A DNA stretch of 64,000 nucleotides from Branchiostoma lanceolatum. Taxonomy: Eukaryota; Chordata; Leptocardii; Amphioxiformes; Branchiostomatidae. The translations under genes and the position numbers were made by a program. Below are positions 35,668 through 46,000 of the stretch, one piece after another; the stretch's first letter is position 1; every line of letters starts with the position of its first letter. A model generated the notes under the pieces. That model worked only from the letters and a program-made list of their open reading frames with translations, searched no databases and was not told the origin of the DNA. The stretch spans positions 9,542,910 through 9,606,909 of the forward strand of contig NC_089724.1 in assembly GCF_035083965.1 (NCBI RefSeq), given 5' to 3'.

Positions 35668-36399
35668 GACCCCGTTCACACTCGTTTTTTTCAATCGCGA
35701 TTGAAGTATAATCGCGATTGAATCGATCCGATCGCGATTAATTTTTTCAGTGTGAACGCTCCCAATCGCGATTGGAACGATCCAAAACGATCCAATCGCG
35801 ATTGGATTGTAACTACCTCCGGAGGTAGTTTGATTGGATTAATCGTGATCGGATCCAATCCAATCCTATCAAATTTTGAGTGTGAACACAACTACGATTC
35901 ACTCCATCGCGATCGGCGGGGATTTCGGCTGGTTCCGGGGGTGGGAGGTCATACATTCGGGTACGTGGGGTCATAGTTCGCATCGCGCGGGAAAACAAAC
36001 CCAAGCCACACACGTCAGATCACTCTCTTACAACAACAACAATGCCCAAGAAGAAGGATGAAACTCCGTCAGCAACTTCAACTGGTGGCAGGTGGCGCGA
36101 TGAGGAGACCAGAGTCCTCATCGCAATCTGGGGGAGAGAGGAGGTGCAGGCCAAACTGGGGAAATGTCACCGAAAGAGGGACATTTACCAGATGATCGCC
36201 GATGGCATGGCGGAGCACGGGTTTGAACGGGCATAGATAATCAATCGTGCTTCAATCGCGATTGGATCACGGCGTACTTTAATCCACTTGGCGAAAAGCA
36301 GTGTGAACGCAAAAGTTTCTTTGCGTTCAATCGCGATCGGATCGAACAATCGCGATTATACTTCAATCGCGATTGAAAAAAATGAGTGTGAACGGGGTC
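35668..36399. mobile_element. PIF/Harbinger-like element, 732 bp, with TAA target duplication
   Basis: Ends are gaccccgttcacactc and gagtgtgaacggggtc, extending about 45 bp as inverted repeats rich in aatcgcgatt words. TAA flanks both ends (35665-35667 and 36400-36402), the 3-bp TWA duplication of Harbinger. The internal sequence repeats the gtgtgaacg and atcgcgattg words, suggesting nested ends. It carries a short Myb/SANT-like frame (36042-36236) but no DDE transposase. Confidence 0.85.
36042..36236 (+). CDS. Myb/SANT-like protein fragment inside the Harbinger element
   Basis: The frame of 64 codons starts MPKKKDETPSATSTGGRW and contains RWRDEETRVLIAIWG, with Trp residues spaced as in the first helix of a trihelix/MADF-like SANT domain, then YQMIADGMAEHGFERA. 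Harbinger elements encode such a Myb-like partner of the transposase. The frame stops within the domain, just where helix 3 should follow, so this is a truncated exon or remnant. Confidence 0.6.
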   Translation: MPKKKDETPSATSTGGRWRDEETRVLIAIWGREEVQAKLGKCHRKRDIYQMIADGMAEHGFERA

Positions 36400-37554
36400 T
36401 AAGATAGTGGAGTGAATCAACATTACAAGTCTGTACCACAGACAGTATTGACTCTTCTTATCTTATCTCTTAAATTACTCACTTTAGTTAAGATTGTCCT
36501 TGGGTTAAAAGAGGTCAAATGCTGATGACAAAGAAATGTAAACTTCTTTTGTAATTGAACAATGACACACACAAATCTAAAAAAGTGGAACAGAAATCTC
36601 TGGGCTTTGCACGGGGTAAACAAATGTGTACTCTACTAACAAGATGGTGTGATGCAGGCGTGATGTTAGTCTAGTGTCAGAGATTCAGTATAGACTAGGG
36701 CAGAGGCGGGCTCTAGAGCAGACATTGCCACACCCTGTGTACAAACTGAGTTCTCATTAAAAAATTTTGTTGTTGAGCGATGTTACATATATCATGTATA
36801 TAGATGCAGAACGTCTTGGAGATTGCAATGGCAAGTTAACGTTTCTTTGAAGTTACATGTCACTGTTTATTTTGACACGGGACAACATCATCATCATCAT
36901 CAACACCAAACATAAATTCTTTTAGCATGCTAGATTACATGTTGTTTGTATTTTTTCTGTTTACTCAAAAAATATCTGCAAACTTGCAGATAGGAAACTG
37001 TTACATGTATTTCGAAACCTGCAAACGGTGCATGTATTTACACAATTCTTTTTTTATCTAATTTCAATTTTATCAACCACCCTAACCCCCAACCACCCCC
37101 ACCACAATCCCTCCTGATCTGACCCTGAGCAAAATATCTGCATCTTATGAATACTGAACAGGAAAATCCGCAAACCATACATTAGGCTTGGTGATAAAAA
37201 TCAAATCAAGATCATGTATAATTTAACACCCCAACCCAACCCAGACATGCAAATTGACCCACTGAATGGTTATATTTTTAAAACCCTTTTTGATAAACAA
37301 AAAATATTACTCCTATATAATGTCCCTGGAAAGAGGTAGTAGACTGTAAGAAATAAGGAGAAGGTCAGATATTATCATATGCAGCCAGACCTAGACCAGG
37401 TGTGTTGCACCTGAGGAAGGGGACCCAACATCGCCATGTAACGGCGCGTAACAGAGCAAACTGCCCGGGATACACAACAGCACGGTAGCCTGGAAGGGAA
37501 GGAACTATCAAGTTATCAACTTCATCATAACCAGGAACAAAATTAAAGGCCTAC

Positions 37555-37640
37555 CTGTGCGGAATGACGAGAAAATTACATGTAATCTCGAGCAGCCGGT
37601 CTGGCGGTCTATGTAGGTTATTTGCCGGGTTACTGCATGT
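37555..37640 (-). promoter_or_regulatory. Possible 5' UTR exon of the ELOVL4-like gene
   Basis: On the minus strand, gtcattccgcacag is followed by the donor GTAGGC at 37554-37549, just downstream of a CCAAT-rich block. This fits a non-coding first exon. The 5' end is not determined. Confidence 0.4.
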
Positions 37641-37652
37641 GCTTCTTAACAA

Positions 37653-37935
37653 CCAATCAACGACGGTGTACCAAGTCATGTTATCGGTAATTAACTTTCT
37701 TATCCACATTTTCATTGGTTGTAATATAAGCCAATCAGAGTCGGCTATTGATGTCACCTCAGAATTGAATACAACCAATGAGAATCTGTTTCACATCGGT
37801 GGAGGGAAAGGATCAGTTGTGAACCATATCATGATTGGTGTATTTTGTCACGTGGGGACATTCTCTCGAATTTGAAGTTCGATGGCTCCGGGCGGTGTTC
37901 CTTTCATATGCAAATGAGAGGGAGTTTCTTCCCGC
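37653..37935 (-). promoter_or_regulatory. CCAAT-box cluster, likely ELOVL4-like promoter
   Basis: Five CCAAT boxes in either orientation lie at 37653, 37714, 37731, 37775 and 37834. A GGGCGG GC-box (near 37890), a perfect octamer ATGCAAAT (37908-37915) and a CCCGCCC (near 37927) follow. This is an NF-Y-type housekeeping promoter layout, upstream of the possible 5' UTR exon. Confidence 0.6.
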
Positions 37936-38989
37936 CCGAATTTGGACCGATCTGGGGACCAAGTTGAAGTCTTGTACCGGCTTGTGACTTTTGGTAGGTT
38001 CATAATCATTTCTGATTCACTTCATCTCGTTCAGACACACACGTGAAGACGGTGGGATCTTCTCTATTCACTGATGTAATTCATTTTCAGTACAGGTGCC
38101 AGAAAATGTCAGTTGGCCTGTGATAACAGACACCAGACCATTATGTTGTTGTATAAAATTATGAGCAGCAATGAATTCTCATTTGCCTAATGTGTAACCA
38201 GCAACTGAAAATAATTTTTCATGTCACATAAGCCCCGTACGCTGGCTAGACAAACGTCGTGTAATCTAGAGTAGGGTAATCTAACCAGTAATCACCCGAT
38301 CATGATACAGGTAAAACACAAATCTATGCCCCCCCCCCTCCCACCTTGGATATCCAACAGAGGTTTATCACTATCTCAGTATCTGATGCTGTTGCATGTT
38401 TGTTACTTTGCTTGTCCTTTTTTTCCTGGGCGGGGCTTCGCCTAATTACCTTGAGTTAAGACAATATTTGATAAGCATAATACAGTAATTAGTGTCCTTG
38501 TCAATTACAAGATGTCAGGGTCAGGAGAACCAAGGAGGTTAAAAATTCTATATACAGCCCTACTCTGGTTCCAATCCAGAAATACTCCAAACCCTACCCT
38601 AGTTCCAATCCAGATGCTTGTTGGACCCTACTCCCCCTTCAATCCAGCCTCTTCCACCCCCCCTCCACATCTATTTTTTGGAACAGTCCTATTATAGGAG
38701 AACTTGCAAGGCTGTGCAAATTTTGACCTTTTATCCTTGTAATATGTGGAAATTTTGACCGAATATTGGCAATGTTCATTGTCATATTCATGTGCCAAAT
38801 CCATGTTCTTTCGTCAATAAAGATAAAGTTCATTATACTAAATGTTTCGATTTCACATCTAGGAGTAGGAAATCCCCTGGCTGTGTTATGTACTTGGTAC
38901 AATACATACACATGCAGTTCCAGACTCCCACACGGGGTATAACGTACGTCACGGGATGGCCAGACACATTCGGTGGTCGCAGAGATCTA

Positions 38990-39123
38990 TCAGCCGCAAC
39001 GCGCAGACACATTCGACGCGCCGCGGAAAAATCAGCCGTCCGCGCGGACCTATCAGCCGCAACGCGCAGACAAATTCGACGCCGCGCGGACCAATCAGCC
39101 GCTCGCGCGGAAAATTCAGCCGT
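38990..39123 (+). repeat. 21-bp subterminal tandem array (left arm)
   Basis: TCAGCCG occurs at 38990, 39032, 39053, 39095 and 39116. Spacings are 42, 21, 42 and 21, so units of 21 bp are grouped in a 63-bp higher repeat. The vacant slots hold attcgacgcg-type units. Its mirror copy is in the right arm at about 42005-42138. Confidence 0.9.
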
Positions 39124-39723
39124 GGGACAGCGCCACCAGGTGTCTCACTACTGCCTTCAGAGAGCGCTGGAAAAGCCGCGCCAAGGTAGGTCCTCCACAA
39201 TTTCCTTCTCTAGTGTAATATAGAGACATCGACTGGTAATCTAACTAGGCCTATCAGGTGGCAGACTATCTTAGGGTCATCCGGAGCCAGAAATAATCGG
39301 CAGGTCTTCAAATTAAGTCGAGATATAGGGAGAACAGTTCTAAATCGGTGACACACCACATCGAAGCTATCAAGGTAAACAGTGGCCAATGCCGTATTTT
39401 GGGCCATTAGAAGCAAAGACATCGGCGGTATTGACGTCTTTTAGTGTGGTTGGGTGTCCAGAACAACATAACTTACTCTGGAATTGATATAATATGCCCA
39501 CAGAGCGAAAATATGTGGTAAAAGTGATACCGCTATATAACGCCCCCCCTCCCCAATCCTTCAGTATGAACCACCACGTGTAGAACGATGTTAACATATC
39601 TTATAGCAGTATTAAAGCCATAAGAAGCGATATTCTTGTGGTCATTTAAATGAAGATACATAGTCATCAATGTTTATCCAGACAATTGCAAAGGCATTCA
39701 TTTTTGGAATTTGCATTTCAGCC

Positions 39724-40420
39724 ATGGAGTTTGATGAGAAGAACAGGTTTGTGCATGTGACCACAAATCTAAATTCACCTGTTCCACCCTACAAGTCTAG
39801 CCTTCAGGAGGGAGATGTAGAACCACCTGACAAGCCATGCCTTGGGGAGGGACAGGGTACCTGGTCTTCAAGTAACAGCACCAGTGGATCCCGTTCAAAC
39901 ACCAGCACTAGTGGATCCAGTGAGGGTTCAGTGCCTTTGGAAGAGTCCAACGAGTCCGAAGACCTACCTGGTGTGGTTGTGCCAGCTGAAGATGTAGAAA
40001 AGGATGTCTTCTCCCCCACACGCAGGACTACAGTACAGTCTGTGTACACATGGCAAGTGCTAAGCGAACAGTGGTTCACTAGATGAACACAAGCGTCGCT
40101 ACCATGGGGCTGATAAAGGACCAGCAATTTAGTGTGGGTTGTGCAATGAAGACTTTATTTATGCTAGAGACTTTCAGGATCACTTCGTTGAATCATCCAA
40201 GGAGTGCCCAGTTTGTCAGAAAGGGTTCAAGTGAAGAAGCACATGATAGTGCACTCAGATTGGGATTTTTGTGACAAATGTGGAAAGTCCTTTAAGTCAT
40301 AAGATAAGAAGTCTTGAAGCATCATCACAGAACCCATGACAATCCCAGAGTAAAGACGTTTGTCAGTGTTACAAGTGTGAACACAGGTTTCATAAAAAGG
40401 AAGAACGTGTGTGTAATCAT
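39724..40420 (+). pseudogene. Decayed C2H2 zinc-finger gene inside the inverted-repeat element
   Basis: After the acceptor tttgcatttcag, a CCATGG start (39724) opens MEFDEKNRFVHVTTNLNSPV and an acidic, Ser-rich stretch to 40086. Beyond a frame break near 40080, finger-like pieces follow in changing frames: CGLCNEDFIYARDFQDHF, then CPVCQKGFK, then FCDKCGKSFKS, then CYKCEHRFHKKEE. Stops and frameshifts separate them, so the gene is broken. It was captured from a host gene or encoded by the element. Confidence 0.75.
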
Positions 40421-41560
40421 GCAGTAATTCTGGTTCATCTAATTACATTTGTTGTTTCACAAGAAGGTATACCTCATGTATAATCCACCTGTACAGTGAC
40501 ATATTTTCATCTGTAGTGTTGGGAAAATGACGGCGCCGAGACTCGGTATTTGACTGGTTTTGACTTTGTTCTTCTTTTTTCAAGAGTCAATATTTATAAA
40601 CGATCAGAATACTTTAATTTGTAATCTATAGCAATGAATTAAGCTACAATGCAATATGATTACAACATAGTCATTTGCCAAGTGATATATAACAAGATCA
40701 AGAACATGGTATTGCAATTCAGCAAATATATATTTTGTAAACAACCAGAATAAATTTACTTATATATACCTATATCTTGTGTGTCATTTTTGGATTAACA
40801 TTTCAGGAAATACAGATGGTCAATACAGTGATGCAACGCTGAGATGGTCCATTACTTAAATCTGTAAATATAACAACATGACAAAGTATAGTCTTCATCT
40901 AATATCATGTGATATTTCAAACATACTGCATAGTACCAAAATTGATTAATAATCTACTCAATACATATCTCTATGAATATAGATTTCTACTGCAAATATG
41001 GAGTTATTTGAATATTCCAGTTGTACATTGAATGATTTCCGTTGCTTAGTGCCTTTCGTATAAAGGGAGAGAAGCCTACAGTCCAGAAAAAGTGGCCTTG
41101 ACGCTAGCTCGAGTAGGAGTTGACCAGGAGAGTTGTGTTTCTTTCTGCCTGGGACTTGCTGCAGTGCTGTCATCAATGCCAATGTTATCTTCTGTTACCC
41201 ATACATCTTCAACTTCGCAATCTGTGTTTGCTTTCCAGGTGCCCGTTGCTTTGTTTCTACACCTTTTCCGCGGATATAGTGTCAACCTGAGTCGACGAGG
41301 CATTTCTGAAAAATGTCAGGGTTATTTGCAGTGACACATTATACCTGGGTAATAGTAATACTAGCAATATAATAAACAAGCTTGCGAGAAACGTATGAGA
41401 TGTTCGTTGAATCATTTAGATGAGTATAATCCCTTAAAATGACAGAAGGTATTCCCCGCATATCGCCAAATTCAATCGAGGCGACAAAGACACTATTGCC
41501 TGTTAATGCTTACTTTACTACTACATGTATAAGATACGGGCCGTAACTTTACTAGAAAAT
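40421..41560. other. Interior of the inverted-repeat element, right half
   Basis: AT-rich, with no recognisable coding exon. Short frames at 41076-41334 have no familiar domain. Confidence 0.5.
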
Positions 41561-42197
41561 GTGGGAGGGGGGCGTTATATAGCGGTATCACTTCTATCAC
41601 ATATTTTCGCTCTGTGGGCATATTATATCAATTCCCAGCTCCAATTCCAGAGTAAGATATGTTGTTCTGGACACTCAATCACACTAAAAGACGTCAGTAC
41701 CGCCGATGTCCTTGCTTCTAATGGCCCAAAATACGGCATTGGCCACTGTTTACCTTGATAGCTTCGATGTGGTGTGTCACCGATTTAGAACTGTTCTCCC
41801 TATATCTCGACTTAATTTGAAGACCTGCCGATTATTTCTGGCTCCGGATGACCCTAAGATAGTCTGCCACCTGATAGGCCTAGTTAGATTACCAGTCGAT
41901 GTCTCTATATTACACTAGAGAAGGAAATTGTGGAGGACCTACCTTGGCGCGGCTTTTCCAGCGCTCTCTGAAGGCAGTAGTGAGACACCTGGTGGCGCTG
42001 TCCCACGGCTGAATTTTCCGCGCGAGCGGCTGATTGGTCCGCGCGGCGTCGAATTTGTCTGCGCGTTGCGGCTGATAGGTCCGCGCGGACGGCTGATTTT
42101 TCCGCGGCGCGTCGAATGTGTCTGCGCGTTGCGGCTGATAGATCTCTGCGACCACCGAATGTGTCTGGCCATCCCGTGACGTACGTTATACCCCGTG

Positions 42198-43080
42198 TCC
42201 CAGGGGACAGCCATTTTGTATAGCTATGGATCAAAGAGAGAGTAGACTAGGAATTCCCAATGGACTGGTACCATAGACCTGTGTCACTTACATGCAATTG
42301 TATCCTGTATCTACATAAGCCCATGATCCATATTGTCTAAAAAAAAAAAGACTAAAGCACACTTGCCCAACATGTCAGCAGACAATATGTGAAAGCAAGT
42401 CTGCCCTTGGGCAAAAGCCTTGTGCCTGTTTCGAGGTATGAAAAAAACGTGGCCATGTCATGTCAACCATGCACATTTAATTGGCCAATCCCATTGCCCT
42501 GCCCACTTCGATCAAGACTGTGGGAACGCAAAACAGATACGTAGGAATGCAAAAATTTGACAGGTGTAGCCACTGTCTTATATTGGTTGAACCGCTTATT
42601 TTGATGGCCAGCCAGGATCGGTCTATTATGTAGGGACTTCGGTCTGCCAGAGGTAGGGTATATGTACACCTGCTTTACATACAGTCTTCAGTAATGTTCC
42701 CTCTAATTATGATTCATGACGTGTCAACGGCACTTGAAATTACTGTCTTTTGTCTTATTTATGCACGCCCCCAAATGCCCAAATAATGTACTGTGTGCTT
42801 GAGTGCTACTTATAATAGAATCTATCCAGTCTGCAAGCCTATTTCATTTCTGGAAAGGAGGTCTTTTTAATTGCACACATTTCAATATTATTTTGTAACA
42901 GTTTTCTTTAAGCTATTAGCACTGCCTGGATACAGTATAAGAATGTTTATGTATTTAAATGAAATACCAGTTATTACTACTAGTACCTTTCTATATATTG
43001 TATCAAAGAGAATTATAATCATTTGGTTTTGTGTTCTTTCTCCAGTGTTGTGTCTTTAACTCATTTTCTATGTATAACAG
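42198..43080. other. Spacer before the second ELOVL gene
   Basis: No supportable exon. The first coding exon follows the acceptor tataacag at 43080, so a 5' UTR exon and promoter should lie here or upstream. I cannot place them. Confidence 0.45.
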
Positions 43081-43089
43081 GAAGTCATC

Positions 43090-46000
43090 ATGGCAGCCAT
43101 AGCAGAAAGGCTTACAGCATTCCACGAGTGGGCAGAGTCTACTTCAGGTGAGTAGGCTTTTCTCACTGTAGTAGATAATAATAACCTCATGATGTGTTAC
43201 AAATATCCTTATTATTTTTTTAAAGAAAGGTACATCAGGGCATGTATATAACTTATAAGATATTTTACTATGGCCTTAATGAAAAGTTTAAATCATACAA
43301 AGGCACGCAGGCATGCAGCGTGGCAGCAGCTGCTTATATTACACTGAACGGCTAGTCTATACAAATCATACAGCAATTCTGTTTGAATATACAGTCAAAC
43401 CTGGTCGAGCAACCACCTGGTGCAGGCAACCACCTGCCTTCAAAGGACACATTGAAACAGTCCCATCCATTTTTACACAGTCAAGACCCTCTCCCAAGCA
43501 ACCACCTGTCTTCCCCAACCAGCAACCACTTTTTTTCAGTCCCAATGGGGCATTGACCCTCTCCTGAACAACCAAAATTGATTGACAGCAACATCCTAGC
43601 CAGCAGCGACCTCTTCAACATGAGGATTTCTGCAAGCTCTGGCTCTATCGGCCATTTATTTAATTTCAACAACAGAATCAGAAACAATTCTCACTGATGC
43701 ACACTGTATTCTTCATAACAATACTAGTAACACCAGTACCTTTTTTGGATCATCAGTTAAAATATACATGATGTATTATACTGTGACACTTTTGCACTAT
43801 TTTCCAGACCCAAGGACCAAAGACTTGCCGTTTATCAGTTCGCCCCTACTCTCCTATGGCCTGGTGCTGCTCTACCTCCTGTTCGTGTGGCAGGGCCCCA
43901 AGTTCATGGCCAAGAGAAAGCCTTTCGACCTTCGCTGGTTCATGACACCGTACAACGGTGTCCTCGTGGCTTGGAATGGGTACATCTTTTACGAGGTACA
44001 ATGCACATGTCATGATGAGTAACCCCTTGAGAATTTCTCTTGTTGAACCATTTTCGATGCTGTTGCAGTATTAGATACTGATAATGCAGAAATGTTTGTG
44101 GGGCTTTAATTTCACGGTAAGGAGAAAGTAGAGTGTTCACAGTTTGTGTTGAGTTTGCGTTTGAAACAATGTCACACAATGAACGGCTTTTCCCGGTGGT
44201 TTTGAGTTTGCGGTTAAGAGTTCACCGCGAACTCAAAACCACCTCGAACATTTCTGCATTTACATTACATCCAGAGTTCAGATTGAAATATCTAAAGATT
44301 TGTTTTACAGTTGTATTTTTGTTACAGTATAAAGATTAAAATCAGTCAAATTTACTTGTCATACTCATACTCATAGACACATCATTTAGGTGGCATGGGT
44401 AAGGAACTTAAGGGGAGGGGCAAACATTTTCTTCAGGTAAAACTGTAAGAAAGTGTTTAATAGCTTTACCATATGTAGTTGCTACCTTGTAATCCCTACA
44501 GTTCCTGATGACCACCTTCATGAACTCTGGGTTCAGCCTAGTATGTCAACCTGTGGACTACAGTCAGGAGCAGACCGCCACCAGGGTAGGGAGGAGCCAT
44601 TGTATTCAAATCAGAATATGAACAGTTTGATGCCCTTAACCTAGGCTAACTGTAGATGATGATTAAAGAATTACAAACCTTACACCTTCAACTAGCTACA
44701 TTTTTGGTGATGAAATTAAAAAGTGTAAGATGGAAGCACGGATGGTAAGGTGTTAACATTGAGAGTTGGGTGTAGAATGCACATGTCACATGTACAAAAT
44801 GGTTGTTTTTAATTTCCAGCTGGCCTGGGCATGTTACCTGTTCTTCCTCTCCAAGCTTGTGGAGCTGTTGGACACGGTAAGTACTACACAGCTGAATGAT
44901 TTCAACAGAGGTTCTTTCCACATTTTACCCTCTTTAAGGTGTTAGGAAAGGGTGCCTGAGACATTTTAGAAATAAAAAATAAGCTACCAGATATGATACT
45001 CAATAGAAAAGTGGCTCAGTTTTCTCTTCTCAATTTGAAGTGTACTTGTTTATTCCTAAAAATGGTAAATTTAAATAATACATGCCCTGCAGCGACATGT
45101 ATAATAATCCAGCTTTGTTTTGTTTGCCTTTTTGAGAGAGAGGGGTTTACTAGGAACTTTTTGTCGTTGTCCAGGTAAATGTGATGATCTGTTCGTAAAA
45201 GAACAACGCAACATAACACAGTTACACTGGCTTATTCTCCATATGTGCTTTATACAAAACGACCGAGTTGCACCAATGGAGCCAGTTCTAAACTGCTGAT
45301 GATGTTCACTTGTCCGTCATAGGTTCTTAACTGTTATCATCACTAAAACATGGACACTATTTTGTGTGGATGTGTACACTAGGTGGTGTTCATCCTGCGT
45401 AAGAAGACCGGCCAAGTGTCATTCCTGCATGTGTATCACCATGCCACCATGCCCATGTTGTGGTTCATAGGAGTCCGCTGGATCCCTGGAGGAGAATGTA
45501 ATTTTTTTAATCTCCTTGAATCAGATATCCAGTAAGAGCAAACACTGTTAGATAACTGTAATATAATCGTAACCATGTATGTTGTTTGACTGATTTGTGT
45601 ACCTCAATTTTTTACCTCAGTGAAAATTAGTTTTTGGTGTGTCTGTTTGTTTTTCCAGATATTTTGGGCACCTTTTTTACCTCAGTGAAAATGAATTTTT
45701 GGTGTGTCTGTTTGTGTTGCTGGATATTTTGGGCAGCAATAACATAAGAAGCTCTAGATAGATTGTTATAATATTTGGTCTGTGTAAAGGTCTTTTGAAG
45801 ACGAAGCTCACAGTGGATTTTGGGCCTCCTGGCGGTTTTCCAGGGCACTGCAGCAAAACGTCCAGTTTTTGTATCTTGTTTCATGCTGGGACAACAGTAA
45901 AATGTGAAACACATTGTCTTAAGTTAAGGAGAAGTTATCAAGAAAAATTATTTCAACTGTTCTATTCTTTTATGTTTTCACCTTTGACCATTACTGTTGT

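Larger units (their letters stand above)
34730..37554. other. 5' intron of the ELOVL4-like gene with a Harbinger element
   Basis: No coding exon of the host gene lies here. The stretch is AT-rich apart from the Harbinger-like element at 35668-36399. It is probably the intron between a 5' UTR exon and the first coding exon. Confidence 0.5.
38931..42197. mobile_element. Long-inverted-repeat DNA element, 3267 bp, 5-bp target duplication
   Basis: The left arm (38931 to about 39554) and right arm (about 41561-42197) are near-identical inverted copies of about 620 bp. Both start CACGGGGTATAACGTACGTC. Similarity stops exactly at CAC, where TCCCA flanks both sides (38926-38930 and 42198-42202). The arms differ by a few substitutions and a small duplication (ggagctgggaattg) in the right arm. 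No intact transposase is visible, and the interior holds a decayed zinc-finger frame. It lies between the two divergent ELOVL genes. A 5-bp duplication with 5'-CAC ends resembles Transib/ProtoRAG. The superfamily is not established. Confidence 0.88.

Noticed and set aside
38926..38950. Calling the long-inverted-repeat element a ProtoRAG/Transib copy
   Set aside because: Only the 5'-CAC and the 5-bp duplication agree. The terminal heptamer differs and no RAG1- or RAG2-like sequence is present.
38949..39223. Arg-rich frames in both arms of the long-inverted-repeat element
   Set aside because: They arise from the 21-bp CG-rich subterminal repeats and appear in all frames of both arms, so they are not proteins.
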